Shown here in pieces: positions 23,767-36,247 of a stretch of DNA of 64,000 nt. Under the pieces are notes generated by a model. It saw only the letters and a list, made by a program, of their open reading frames with translations. It was not told where the DNA came from and made no database searches. The first letter of the stretch is position 1, and each line of letters begins with the position of its first letter. Made by a program: the position numbers and the translations under genes. Source of the stretch: Coffea arabica (lineage: Eukaryota > Streptophyta > Magnoliopsida > Gentianales > Rubiaceae); the NCBI RefSeq assembly GCF_036785885.1, contig NC_092312.1:19114001-19178000 (forward strand), in the 5' to 3' direction.

Positions 23767-25949
23767 CTTTGGTTAAATCCAGTTTTCGGTTTCTGACTTT
23801 CTGGTACAAAGCCACAGAAAAGGGGAAAAAAATCCAAACAATAAAAAGAGAAAAACCGATTTCCAAAATAATAATAATCTGACCCTTACTCGTTACTTGG
23901 GTAAGCAACAATGCAGCATGCAAATCCATATGCGATAGCTTTTCGTTAAGTTGGCTATTACGTCTCGCAGGATGGCAAGTCAAGAGTTCAAATCTTAACT
24001 TTCATCAAAAGTTGTCACTTAATATGATTTCTCTTACATTTATATGAGTGTTTAATACAGTCGTATGATCCGATATTGATTCAATTCCTGTCAATTTCTC
24101 GTGATTCTGTTGGATCATCATCCTAACATAGGATTAGGAGTGGGAGTAGATATACTTGGTGATAACGGACCAAAAAAAAAAAAAGATAGCTTCTTGTAGT
24201 TGGACCTTCCTGAAAAACGAGAGTCCAATCAGAATTTTTAAGCTTCCCAATTCGAATTCGATTGAAAGAAAACAGGAATCTTCCTAATCCTACTTAATAC
24301 TGATAAAAAGAGAAAAGGAAACTTACCAACATAATAAGGAAAGACGAATGAGCTGTTTAGATACTTCGCCATCAACCGCACTAGGTTAAATTTCACTTTG
24401 TGTAGATGTCATGAAGCAGGAATTCAAGCAGAAGAAGTAAGTTGAAGACGTGATTTCAGCAAAGAAGTCGTGAAAAGAAAAATAGAGGTCGTGATAGAAG
24501 ATGTGGAAGTAGAAGCAGTCTTTCTTTGGGAATCAACTCAATAAACGTGATTGCAGCAACAGTAGTCCTATAACAGATTTCATCACTAAACCTCTGTAGG
24601 TGGCCAGGGAGGGGAAGACGATGATGGAAAAGGCGAGGTTAAGAACAAGAAGCCGAGAAAGAGCAAAGGAACCAAGGCATAATTATGTAACTGGCCTGTT
24701 AAACAAATATTATTGCTCATCTTCTTGGTAGATGGCTGCAGCGGAGGGATAACCTTTGGTTTTCACCAGCAATGAGGACATTATTTTCGGAGTAAAAATA
24801 GTGATAAAAGAGTTCATTTAACTAACATGCTTAAATGCATTGAAAGAAGCTTGGACCTCATTACCTTTACATTTTTTTTTTTTTTTTGTATCCAAGCAGA
24901 CAACCTACGCTAGCATCAGTCTTGTAACAGCTGCCAATTCCTCATTAATGACATCTTGGCTTGTTCTTCAACGAGTGAAAAAAAGAAAAAAGAGCCTAAA
25001 ATTCTTCAACTTTTATGTTGTTCGAGTATTACTGCTACTATCTATGATTTACTATTTAAAATATCCTTGGTATTGTTTATCTTCGTAGTTGTGTTGCCAT
25101 ATGGACTTGAGTTAGCTTGCGTGCCTTTTCAAGTCATCGAGATTAATATGCCTCGTAGAACAGTTGCTTTGGATTGTGATCGAAAAGGTTCAGTGATATA
25201 GGTAGCAGAAAGCTAAAAGCATGAATGCCGGCAGAGCTCCAACTGAAACTGGGTTCTTATGCAATTTACTGAGAGCAGGAAAACAGACAAATTAACCGTT
25301 GACCGATATCAGCAACTGTGTTTAAAAAGTTAATGGTTTTCCATCACTGCGTCTGACCACCAAGAAAGTATCATTGAACGCGCACGGTAACACAGACTCA
25401 ATTTTCAGGTTCTGATCTTGTCTCTGTTGTTTGCTCGTCTTTGCGAAACGTGAACAATACAAAATCACATAACTGGAAAAGGAAAATTTTCTTCTGAAGT
25501 TTTATCCAGTCCAATCCGGCAAAAGGAGATGCTAGTAGCCTACTATGCTCTTTAGTTTTGCTGTTAAATATGATTCAACCTTGTAATGAAGTGAACTGAG
25601 CTGACCAGTTAAAAAAAAAAAAGGCATTAGTCATGAGCTACATTAGTCACTTTGTGACAGGACCAAATGGACAGAATTTTCTTCTGTTGGTTTTCACTTT
25701 GAAGGAGTCCTGAAATCTAACATTGACAAGTAAACTTATCTTGGTGTAACCTGGTACATTTTAATCACTTGCCGACTATGGTCCTTCCCCCAAAAGATAA
25801 GGGAAAAAGAAAAACGGTGAAGATGCACCAAACCTGTTCTTCCGTGTCAAATTTTCATTTCAGCTTTAGCCAACGTTTTGCTCCAAAAGTCAAAAAGTAG
25901 GTATAGAATGCTAAATGATTGGATCCATCTCTCCCTCTCTCTCTCTAGT
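23767..25949. other. Divergent spacer between FBPase and nicotinamidase genes
   Basis: About 2.2 kb containing both promoters. Poly(A)/poly(T) runs lie near 24171, 24874 and 25611. Around 23935-24010 GAGTTCAAATC resembles a tRNA B box, but no tRNA fold or clear A box is present. No gene is recognised. Confidence 0.4.
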
Positions 25950-25958
25950 CTATATATA
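25950..25958 (+). promoter_or_regulatory. TATA box of the nicotinamidase gene with CT patch
   Basis: TATATATAA lies 78-86 bp before the ATG and is directly preceded by a CT-rich run (25929-25947). Transcription should begin near 25985, giving a 5' UTR of about 50 nt. Sequence and position are canonical for a plant core promoter. Confidence 0.6.
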
Positions 25959-26035
25959 AGCAAATATACTTGAACCTTTGAAACCTTATCTTCATAAAGC
26001 CTAGTCTGAGTTTGTGGGGTATTTTCAGTGTTAAG

Positions 26036-27513
26036 ATGGTACTGCAGACATTAGACATTGTAAAGAATGAAATTCCAATAGAGGAAGAATCAGTGGTTAT
26101 AAGTGAAGATACTAACGCTGGTTTAGTTCTTGTGGACATCATCAATGGCTTCTGCACTGTCGGAGCTGGCAATCTGGTACCTATTGATCACCAGTCCTTG
26201 TACTCCTGTAGACACTTCTCTTCTTCTGTTTTTTTTTTTTTTTTTTCCTTTACCAGGATTTTTTTTTACAAAAAAAAAAAAGGAACTTCTCTTCGTTGTT
26301 CAGTGATCCAGATTTCGGGGCTCATAGTACTCATTCATAGTTGTACGTATTCCTATCTTGTTTGTGCGTGTTTTGTTCAGGCCCCAAGGGAGGCTAACCG
26401 GCAGATTTCTCAAATGATCGATGAATCAGCAAGGCTAGCTAGAGTCTTCTGTGACAACAAGTGGCCACTTCTGGCCTTTCTTGACTCGCACCATCCTGAC
26501 AGGCTCGAGCACCCTTACCCCCCTCACTGCATCAGCGGTACAGATGAGTCCAATTTGGTTCCTGGTATAATTCCCCTTTCTGTTTGATATCAATATTCAA
26601 AATATTAAATCGAAGCTGAATCTGAGAAATACTACCGAAACAACTTCAATTTCAAACTAGTTGTCTCTGTGGCCCATGATGTCATTTGCATGCAGCTTTA
26701 CGATGGCTAGAGAAAGAACCAAATGTAATAATCAGGCGTAAGGATTGCTACGATGGTTATATAGGCTCATTTCAGGAAGATGGTTCGAATGTGTTCGTCG
26801 ATTGGGTTAAGAAAAACAACATACAAGTTGTAAGCGTAATATCCCAATTGAAAGTTTGGAAGGATTTCTCATCACCCGTTTTGCTACTCAAGACATAATG
26901 AATTTAATCTGACTGATATGATTTGTGCCCAGCTATTGGTTATAGGGATATGCACAGATATTTGCGTGCTGGATTTTGTTTGCTCGACTTTATCAGCTAA
27001 AACCCGAGGTCTTCTTGCGCCTTTGGAGGAGGTGGTGGTGTACTCTCGGGGATGCGCCACCTTTGACTTTCCAGCTTCCATGGCCAAAGACGTGCTTGCT
27101 CACCCTCAGGTAGTCTTTTATTCAAAAGCATACTCCATATGACCCCTCTCGGATAACAATTATAGCACTAACGCTTTATTCTTGATATTCTCACTCTAAA
27201 TTATTCCTAAGAATTTCAGCAGATATTATTGTTGAATTTCTCGTCTCTTTGACACTTATACCTGCCTGCCCCACTTATACCTGACACTTTTATGCTGACC
27301 AATCCGTTCCTTAGCAGCTTTTCTTACTACTCTAGAAAATATCCGTGAACGAACTTACCTCTTCAGCTCCCGGAGCTTCCAAGGAATATATATAAGCTTG
27401 ACCGTTTTCTTCCATGGCAGGAGCTGATGCACCACGTTGGCCTTTACATGGCCAAGGGAAGGGGAGCCAAGATAGCAAGAGAAGTGTCAATTGGTGCAGT
27501 CAAGAATGCGTGA
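26036..27513 (+). CDS. NIC1: Nicotinamidase (NIC1-like)
   Basis: Converts nicotinamide to nicotinic acid and ammonia in the NAD salvage cycle. Five exons: 26036-26176, 26381-26564, 26696-26829, 26933-27109 and 27421-27513; 242 aa, the size of Arabidopsis NIC1. The cysteine-hydrolase triad is in place: Asp34 in VLVDIINGF, a Lys near 124 in IIRRKDCYDG, and Cys164 in GICTDICV. The metal-site motif DSHHP is present. Arabidopsis has NIC1 and the NIC2/NIC3 pair; GNLAPREANRQI, YSRGCATFD and the C-terminal ELMHHVGLYMAKGRGA fit NIC1 best, but paralogy is not proven. Intron 1 carries a T14 and an A11 run. Confidence 0.93.
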
Positions 27514-28587
27514 CTCACCACCGGCAACCCTTGTACTGCCTACCAAGGCGCCGCTACTCCTAATTGCTTTTGTTTGGCTATCATTGATACCGCCCATGGG
27601 CTAAGCTCCTCGAAAAGCGTGTACGCCCATAGACTGCGCGTGTTGCACCATTTAAGCTTCTTGTCGGCTATGAATGAGAACCATTTTCTTGTTGGATATT
27701 AACAAGACATGCATGCTAATAACCAGCTCTTGTACCCTGGGAAAGTTCCAGAGCATGGTCTGATTTGAGCCATTTATGACTCGTTTTTCTGGGTTGGAAG
27801 TACGAATAATGGCTTAGAATAAATCCTCTACCGTAAAAAGCTTATTTCCACAAGGCCCTAGATCTGCAATCATCTCATGATAGAAATCTCTCGAGCCACA
27901 CGAGATCGTGTTTTGCATTACAGAACCCAAGACCAAATGAACAAAAAGGTGAGAATGTCAAGTTAGTTTAACCTGAAAGATGGTAGATTGCAACAGCATA
28001 CATTTTTTTAGCACTTTGAATGTCATAAAGATGAAGGATAAACATTAAAATTGCAGATTCCTATTTACTAAAACTCCAGCCAAATTCCATTTTCAAATAG
28101 ATATTCACATCCTATGTACATTTCCAGCATGGAAGCTAACCAAAAACCAGAGCGGCAAAGCCCTAAGAAATTGCCGCACCAGAAAATTTGGGGACTCCTC
28201 GAACCTCTAGTCAAAAGTTCGGTAGTTAGTTTCATGATATTTCTCTGTCTCATGAGCGTCAGATGTATTCATCCAAGTCTTGCCAATTAGTTGAAACCAT
28301 CCAGCTTTCTTTCTGCAGTGATACTCGAAGGACTTCATAACAGTAAAGATCATCTAAACTGCAAAACAAATATATATATATATACACACACAGATATATT
28401 AAAAGTCTTCTTTGCATCATCTGTCAGAGGAACCCATTGGCTATCAAGTGCATATGTGGAAGTTACAAAAAAAAAAAAAAAAAAAAAAAAAAACCTCGTG
28501 TGATGCTCAGTTGAATGAACCTACCCATCAGACTAGTAATAAGACTGCAAAAGCGTGAACAGCGTCAAAACTATGTACAAGCAGACT
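27514..28587. other. Convergent spacer between nicotinamidase and EXECUTER1
   Basis: About 1.1 kb holding both 3' UTRs. It contains a short (TA)n(CA)n run near 28371 and an A27 tract at 28467-28493. No gene is recognised. Confidence 0.45.
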
Positions 28588-31500
28588 TCACCGGTGCAGC
28601 CTCAGCCGATTGAAAAACACCAAAAAATGGAATTCAGGGGCCCAATACACGAACCCAACCACAGGCCCCCCTTTAATGTACTGCAAGGATTTGTTAAAGG
28701 AACATTTCATAGGTCCAACAGCTGAGGAAAGATACATTTTATGGAAAGATGGAAAATAAAGCAAATGCAACTGCAGAAGTTGATAGGCAACGAGAACCTT
28801 TCCATCCAAAATGACAAGTTCACCATCAACCCATCGAGGGTTGCGAAACCCAGGCTCAGCCAGCCTGCCTTGTCCCCTATAACGAGCAACCTACATCAAC
28901 AGTACAGGTACGAATAACTTAAACATGTAAAATTAGAGTTTTTTTTTTAAATATTCTTTTGGGGTTAAGATGCAATAGAAAATAAGAATCGATGCACCAT
29001 ATAATCTGGTTACTAGTGTATAAGTATTGTACAATTGATGGAAAAGAAAAATCAAGTACAAAAAGAAAGATAGTAAACAAATTGATTTTCTAAAAAGCAA
29101 CATACCACCCCAAATTCTTCTGGAATTATCCCTTTGTGAGGGAGCTGATATCTGTTTCCAACTTTGGCACGGAAGGCTATCTGCAACGAGTATATGATAA
29201 ACAGAAAAATTAGGATGCCACAATTTTTTTCAACTAAATAAAACACAATCCTAGCATGTTGAATAAGTAATGAAAATCCACAAGCAAGTTAAGCAGCAAA
29301 TGAGTTTTACATCACAGGGCATCCTTGGCTGATTAGAGCTCTTCCACATGGGGGTGAGCAGGATAGCCCAAAGCCCTCATCACCAAATAGACACGCACAC
29401 ACATTCACACAGAGCTCAAAACCTGAGCCAAACAATGTCAGACAGATAACTGATATCAAAAATAGAAAATTACCTGGCCAGCTGGCACATAAGGATCCCC
29501 TGTCAGTTTTACTGCCTCGACATATTCATAGAACCCAACATTGGGAGGCTCCTCCTTTCGGCCATCTTCTTTCCACTGACCAAATTTGCGCCTCAAATGG
29601 ATAACCTCCGAAGTATAGAGCCCATGGGCACCTATATATAGTCCTGAGAAATGTACAACATGCTTTCTGAACTTGTCCAGAATGTGGCTAAAATGATGTG
29701 CTGAGAAGAGCAGAGCAACAAATAATGGAAAATTAGTATTTTAAACAGCAACACTATCCAGACTAAGTTACCATTCAATGGATCCTGATTTCCAGGGATA
29801 TCAATGCGACTAAATGTTGTTGATCCAGACAGTGGTTGATGATTTCGAGCCTGATTAAGTGTGAGATTTATCAATTCACCAACATCCTTTAGCACCTGCT
29901 CATTGAGACAATCCTTAACTGCTCAGTTTGTCATTCAGAAAGCTTCAAAGATTCACAAGCAATAGATGGATAACAGTTTGTAGCCTGACCTTCATAGGTA
30001 TCCGCCCCTTGCCAATGAACTTTGCAAGATCAAGCATCACATGGTCCACGCCGCGCAGACCTTGAAGCTTAGCCTTTTTGTTAGGTGACGTATTTCCGTC
30101 ACCACCAGCTATGCGTTTGTTGTCATCTTCCTCCTCTACAGTAAAGGTAAATGACAAGCGGCCCCGTTTCTCTAGCTTTGCTGGGACCCGAAGCAGGTCC
30201 TTTGGTTGGGAACCAGGGGAAAATTTTGACACCAAGCTTCCAACAACTACCTTAACTGCAATTTGACTCTGCTCTTCGCCATAAGGAATTCCATTATCAG
30301 CATTCAATACAATATTGTCCTCCTCATCATCATTTTCATCTTTAACTTCATCATCAGCATCAGTACTTTCTAGCTCAATGTCCTGTTCTTCATCTTCTTC
30401 CTCAATTATTTGTTCAACGACCTTAGATATAAGATCCCTGTCAACCTTCCCTGGTGCAGTTACTTTCAGAACTTTGACCTTCACACCAGGGATCAGGTCT
30501 CGCAGGGTATTCTCAAGACTAGAGTCATCATCCCTCTCATCACTATCCGTTGAATCCTCAGCATTTTCTTCCAACAGGCCACTTCTGTCCTCAGTTGAAC
30601 CAAGAGAATCAAAGTTACTGGTACCAGTTGATGTTTTGAAAGGAGGAATAGGAAAATCCAACGGAGCTTTCCTCCGTTTCAAGTAAACAGCCTGACATGC
30701 AAATTAAATTCCCAAAATTACATGTGAAAGAAACAAGATATCTCACTATCAAATTTACAGAAGACCCAAATCTATCTACATGCTTCAGGAACGTGTTTAT
30801 TGAACTGAACAATGGCTAAGAAGCTGAATATCAAGTGAAGAGAAAGGAAAAAGGTATGGCATCCTCTTCGACTGCATGCATGTTTCTCAAACAGACACAA
30901 GAAAACTAAACTACTGTTCTCCAGCCTTTGATGAAGCATTGATATCAAATGCTACCAAACTTGCCCTAGTTATCCACTTAGTGGAGTAGATTTAGGCATA
31001 GAATGCATAGTTGCCGGTTTCCTATTATTCAGTGGAAAAAGATCACATCATCTGTCAGAACCACACTCCAAGCAAATAACATTCAGGTTTAAAACAACCA
31101 CAATACTCGATGAGTATCATTGTGTAAACAATAAGCTAACATGGAAGTAAAACAAAATTTTATCTTCCTCCCTGCATGTGTCATGCATGCTGATAACTCC
31201 ATGAACACATTTCATTCACCAAATTTTAGCTGGTAAAGAAAGGTACCTGCTGTTTGTATTCACCCTTCTTATTCATGGTAAAGAAAATCTCAAATAATGG
31301 GGCGCCATCCTTGGCTGTAGCAAGCTGCCTGACAGTAGAAAACATGATCCCATCAACATTCTCATACTCAATGAGTGAAATAAGCTAAAGCAAGCTTAAT
31401 AGAAGAGTGGTTAATAGGACAGTGATCAACAGAACCCACGATCCAAAAAAGGGATTAAACAGAAAACTATATCACCATTAGATTGCTTCCTGCAGCTCAA

Positions 31501-34500
31501 AGGCTGGAGAAAGAGTGCATACTGACTGCTTACTGAGATCAGAGTAGATAACAATGAAAAAATGTGCCTTAAAGAGGAATGGTCAGACAGGGATCCTGCA
31601 TCAACCACTCTTAACATCCTTAGAATTGCCAGCCTCAATCAGACAATGGACTCTATGCTCTACCAAAAAAGTCCATTATATGGATGTGAACTACTTTGGA
31701 CATCCCTCTGGAAAAAAGGATTCTACTGGTTTAACTTAGCCAAATACCAGGCTGCTCTCAATACATTTTAGACAATTAGATTAGTTTTGGGTTACTATTA
31801 TTTCCATTTTTTTTGGGGGTTTGGGGTTTTTTTGGGGGGAGGGGGGAGCAGGTTTTTACTTGTACATTATTGACTACTCCATTAGCCTCGTCCACATAAA
31901 ATAGCCAATCAAACAGAGATCTAAACTAATAAGAATGTCTAGGCATAAAATTGCAAACTTCAACTCTAAAGGTGGTTTACCGTGGACTATAACTTCTAGC
32001 AACATATCGCCCATGCTCTGCACTTATGTGAATAATACAACCATAAGGATCATGAGTATCTTCTGAAATACCAGCCCACCACCCCACCTGAAATAGCAGG
32101 TCCAGTCAAACCACATTACAAAGGACAGAAAGCAATACATATGCAGGACAAATATAGCATGCACTATTAACAAGAAGCAACATCGCTAAGAACTCACATT
32201 TGCTAGGGTTATCAGTCATGTAAGAAACAGCCTGAAACACATATATTCATGAGTGAATTCAACTCCATATGAGACACCATTGTTCATACCCGAGAGATTG
32301 TTATCAATGTGACAAAAAGGACACTTGGCTGATGATGTTCTACTAATAACCTATTTTCAGATTTTTCGTTTCTTTCTTCATGGTATTTCCTTACCTAGAA
32401 ACTTCCAATATTAGGTCTGCAGCAACTCAGGACAAGACCAGACTTGATTCCGGATCTGGATGTTTCAAGTGATTGGCTCTTAATACAAGCCCATCTACTT
32501 GCCAAGATCCACACCCTCTACTAAAATTGGCATGAATATGCTGCTCGCTGACCTAAATCTCAAGGTGGATAAAGACCTTTTTATAAAATCAGCTTCCATA
32601 TATTTCTGTATGAAAGAGAGTATATTTACCAGTGTACAAGTGTATGCACAAACATAGGACAATTGTCCAACATACATGACATGTGCGAGCAAGGTTCAGT
32701 TAGGTCCATGATGGGTCCACCATATTCACTGCTTAGGTGAATTGGTCAACATCTTGATATGTAAGCTGCAGAACTGGTTTGGGAATAGGCAAAATGCAGC
32801 ATAGACTAACCCACTGAAAAACCTTTTAAATAGGATTGTAGATTGCATATAATATGGACAACAGACTCAACAAATTACAGTTCTAATACTCCCAAGTGCT
32901 ACTCTAACTTACCAATCCAGCACCAGCATAATCACGTAGAAGAGCTGCATCTCCATAGCGCTCTTCCTGCACAGCTCTCTGCATCATGCTCCACAAATCA
33001 AAGAGAGATAGTGATAACTTATTGTCGTGAAGGCAAAAACTGAAAAAACGAGACATAGATGAACCAACATACAAAATAAATGACACTTGGACAAAAAGCA
33101 ACAGCAAAAAAATTCCTACATTCAGGTGTGACATCACTTTGGCAATTGTATCACTTGTAGCTGCAGCTGCAATTGCCACCTTAAGCCTGGCAGCATCCTC
33201 GTAATCCTCTCTATTGACAGCACTAGCTAGCTGAGACTGTGCAGATTAATTGGTGTCATCATTAGCAAGCATACCATGGTTAACCAAAATAGCCTTCAAA
33301 ATTGCCACATAGACAGACAAAATGACTGACAAAGCATAAATGATTGCAGAAATAATCAGCATGATGTTTAAATGCTGAAAGTCTCTGCTCTAATTGGGAA
33401 AATTTTACCAACTAAGTTATAATCCATCTTAAAATTACCATAAAAACATCCTTCGGAATCCCACAGCCATTTCAAGGACGACAAAGACAACATCTTCACT
33501 CAAATACAAGAGTGTATGGAAAAGTTTAGAAAAAGGAAAAACTTAAATCCCAAAAAAGTGTTGATTATATGGCAAAGTTCAAATTTTAGATCAAATATAG
33601 AATGTAAAAATTTATTTTGCTGCTTTAAGTATTCTCTAACCCCCAAGCCTTGAAGTTTTGTGGGATGAGATGACCTGTTAAAATTTACTTGACACCTGAA
33701 AGGATTATAATCAAGGTTAAATCAAAGACAACCCCCTCTGATGTTACTAAATGTTTGGTGGTGTTGCAGTCTAGCTATGGCTAATTGCAGCTAACAGTTG
33801 CGTACTTCTAGCTCCAGGTTCTCAAAAATCAGGGGCCACACATGTCACAACCCAGTAGAGTAGTTAGGGATGTCCCATCCCAACATTATTTCCCACAGTA
33901 AGAAAAATAAAGTGTATTGAGGTATCATGGGCTTTGGAAATGCAGAAATGAGCTGTTGAGTAGATGACATGGTCTGTGGCTTTTATTAGTAACACAATAA
34001 TAGCAGCCCATTCCTTCAACAAAACCTCAGTCACGAAATTCTATTTTTAAAGCTACACTCCCAGACAAATCAAGCAGCATAACATCAATGAAAGGGCCCC
34101 CAGTCAGCCAACATTATCTGCTGTCCCAACATTATTTCCCTTTGAAAGAAAAAGAAAGTGTATTTAGGCTTCAAGGACTTTTGAAATGCTGAAATGAGCT
34201 GCTGCTTAAATGACTTGGTTTGTGGCTTTTATTGGTCTACATGTACAAGATTATACGTAGTAACACAATGATAACAGCCCATGCATTTGGCAAAGTCTTG
34301 CTCACAAATATTGTACTTTTAAAGCTCCATTCCCGGACAAGTCAAGTGAATACCGTCAATCAAATCCCCCCCCCCCCCAAAAAAAAAAAACAGCTAACCT
34401 CTCAAGAACAAGTCATTACTTGTAAGCTTATAACATTAGTACAATGACTAAGAAAGCATTCCCCACTGACACTGAAAGCGTAAAAGCAGCTTAAAATGAT

Positions 34501-36247
34501 GAATCCTAATCAATCATGGATAATCAACATACACCCTAGAAAACCATGAAGCCTCCCAAAGTTGGATATGTTAAGATTTCATGATCCTGCCAATCAAGAG
34601 CAGTAAGCAGATGAAGAAAATCAGTGTTCCCCAAGGACGAAAACTTAAGGTTATAAAGATCTTCCGGAAAGAACCCTTGTAAGTCTGAAATGCAAGCTTC
34701 TCATTTAAAGTAGGATAATATTGAAAAGGCATGAACGAGTAAGAGCATACACTTCAAGAGTATTCAGGTATAAGCATTTACAATTTGAATTACATAATGG
34801 TAATCCAATCACCTACGTGCTAACAACCAAGACAATTTACTTCAATCAGTATTTATTCTTCTACTTTTCCCCTCAAATTTGTTTCGAATTCATAGTAATC
34901 TTCAGGGAGAAATTTTATGCTATTCTGTTGCACCCAAAAAGGATGCAAATAATCAAGATTTGAAAGAAGTCAGCCCGATGAACTAGGGACCTAGCCTCAG
35001 GCTGCTCACCCAAGTCTTACTAATTTCTACTTTCAGATATTGGTAATAAAGAATCTCCCACACTTTACTATGCTAGCCACCACAAGGGTTCCATACCTAC
35101 TAATATCTATAAGCCAGTGCTTTTAATGTTAAAATGTTTACAGAATCTATTGATCAAGCTACTATGGAGCTCCTTTAATGACAAGAAAATTCCACCAACA
35201 AAGAAGATATATCTTCATCAGCTATATTATTATTTGCTTAATATAAGGTTGACCCCCAAAATTTTGTTTAATAAAAACAAAACCATCAGTTATATCCCCC
35301 GCCCATACCGCATCTGCCTCTACAGCCAACCAGGCAATACAAAAAGCTAAATCAGTCAGCTAGTAAGCGATGCTTAAATCCAGTTCCTTTTCACACTCCA
35401 CCATGGAAACTCACATTATCCCGTTATGAACTGATCTTTTCCTTGTAATCACCCAAACACATCTGCATGCCACTCCTTTTACCGTATATCTCATGCAGCC
35501 TCTAACTTGTCATACAAGTTGCAGCTCAGCGTCCACTTATTTTACTGGTATTCCCACTTTGCCAACTACTCGGCGTAGGCTTCATATCCCACTCCCAGTG
35601 TCTTCTTTTTCCCATTCAGTCATGCCCTACCTTTTTTGGATGAACTACAAGTCCAATACCTTATAGATATTTTACCTCTATTTAACCCGTTTCTAACTAG
35701 CAAATAGCACCATACAAACAAAATCGAACACGTACTGCAAATATCAACTATTTCGACCCAAAAAAAGGGTAAAATTTCACAGACGAACCTTGAGAACGGA
35801 AACAATCCGCTCTTGCTCATCAACATCACTGAAATGCTTTCTCCACCGCTCCCAATCCCAGTCTTCGAGCTCGACTCCACCATAATCTATACCTCCTTTC
35901 ACCTCACTACCAACTCTCTCATCCTGATTCCAGAATGAATTCACATAATCATCGAACCTCTTCATCGTTTTCCGAAACACGTCCTGAATCGCCGAGTCCC
36001 ATCCCCGAACCAACGAGTCATCACCCCCGGACGGATTATCCGGAATGCCACTTTTGTTGCAGCGGCAGAGCACAGAATCAGAACGTGAAACCCTAGAGAG
36101 AGAATGATGGTGCGAGTTAAAGTTGGAGGAGGCGCGTTTTAGTCGAGATGATGACGAGAATACAGAGTTTGAGAAATTGAGCCTGTGCGGGTTCGGATCG
36201 GTTCTAGTCGACGGGGAAGGAAAAGTTGGCGGTGCTATCGACGCCAT
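28588..36247 (-). CDS. EX1: EXECUTER1, plastid singlet-oxygen sensor
   Basis: EX1 is a thylakoid-associated plastid protein that senses singlet oxygen and starts retrograde signalling to the nucleus. Eleven exons: 36247-35789, 33236-33120, 32978-32913, 32087-31981, 31328-31247, 30691-29990, 29895-29772, 29631-29474, 29180-29106, 28890-28798 and 28680-28588, giving 691 aa. A Ser/Pro-rich transit peptide comes first. The UVR-like helix (QLASAVNREDYEDAARLK) spans exons 1-2. An acidic insert (IIEEEDEEQDIELES) follows, and the C-terminal region ([35 protein letters not shown], then GGPVVGFVYWAPEFHFLVFFNRL) matches the family's singlet-oxygen-sensing domain. The 117-nt intron 28797-28681 has no in-frame stop, so a 730-aa form is possible. 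Intron 1 is 2.5 kb and holds a degenerate duplication. Confidence 0.94.
31815..31847 (+). repeat. G/T-rich tract in EX1 intron 4
   Basis: Four runs of four to six G separated by T or A sit in an intron of EX1, on the strand opposite to transcription. The pattern can form a G-quadruplex. It is probably simple sequence drift. Confidence 0.5.
33860..34375. repeat. Degenerate tandem duplication in EX1 intron 1
   Basis: Two units share an ordered series of phrases: CCCAACATTATTTCCC, AAGTGTATT, GCTGAAATGAGCTG-like, GTGGCTTTTATT, GTAACACAAT and a TTTTAAAGCT-like phrase. Unit 1 starts near 33860 and unit 2 near 34115; each is roughly 230-260 bp. The second carries an extra stretch around 34236-34258. 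Divergence shows an old duplication. A C10/A12 tract follows at about 34369. Confidence 0.7.

Noticed and set aside
23935-24010. tRNA-like B box GAGTTCAAATC
   Set aside because: No matching A box, acceptor stem or cloverleaf; not called as tRNA or SINE.
30315-30686. Ser-rich plus-strand open frame
   Set aside because: Antisense shadow of the acidic Glu/Asp region in EX1 exon 6.
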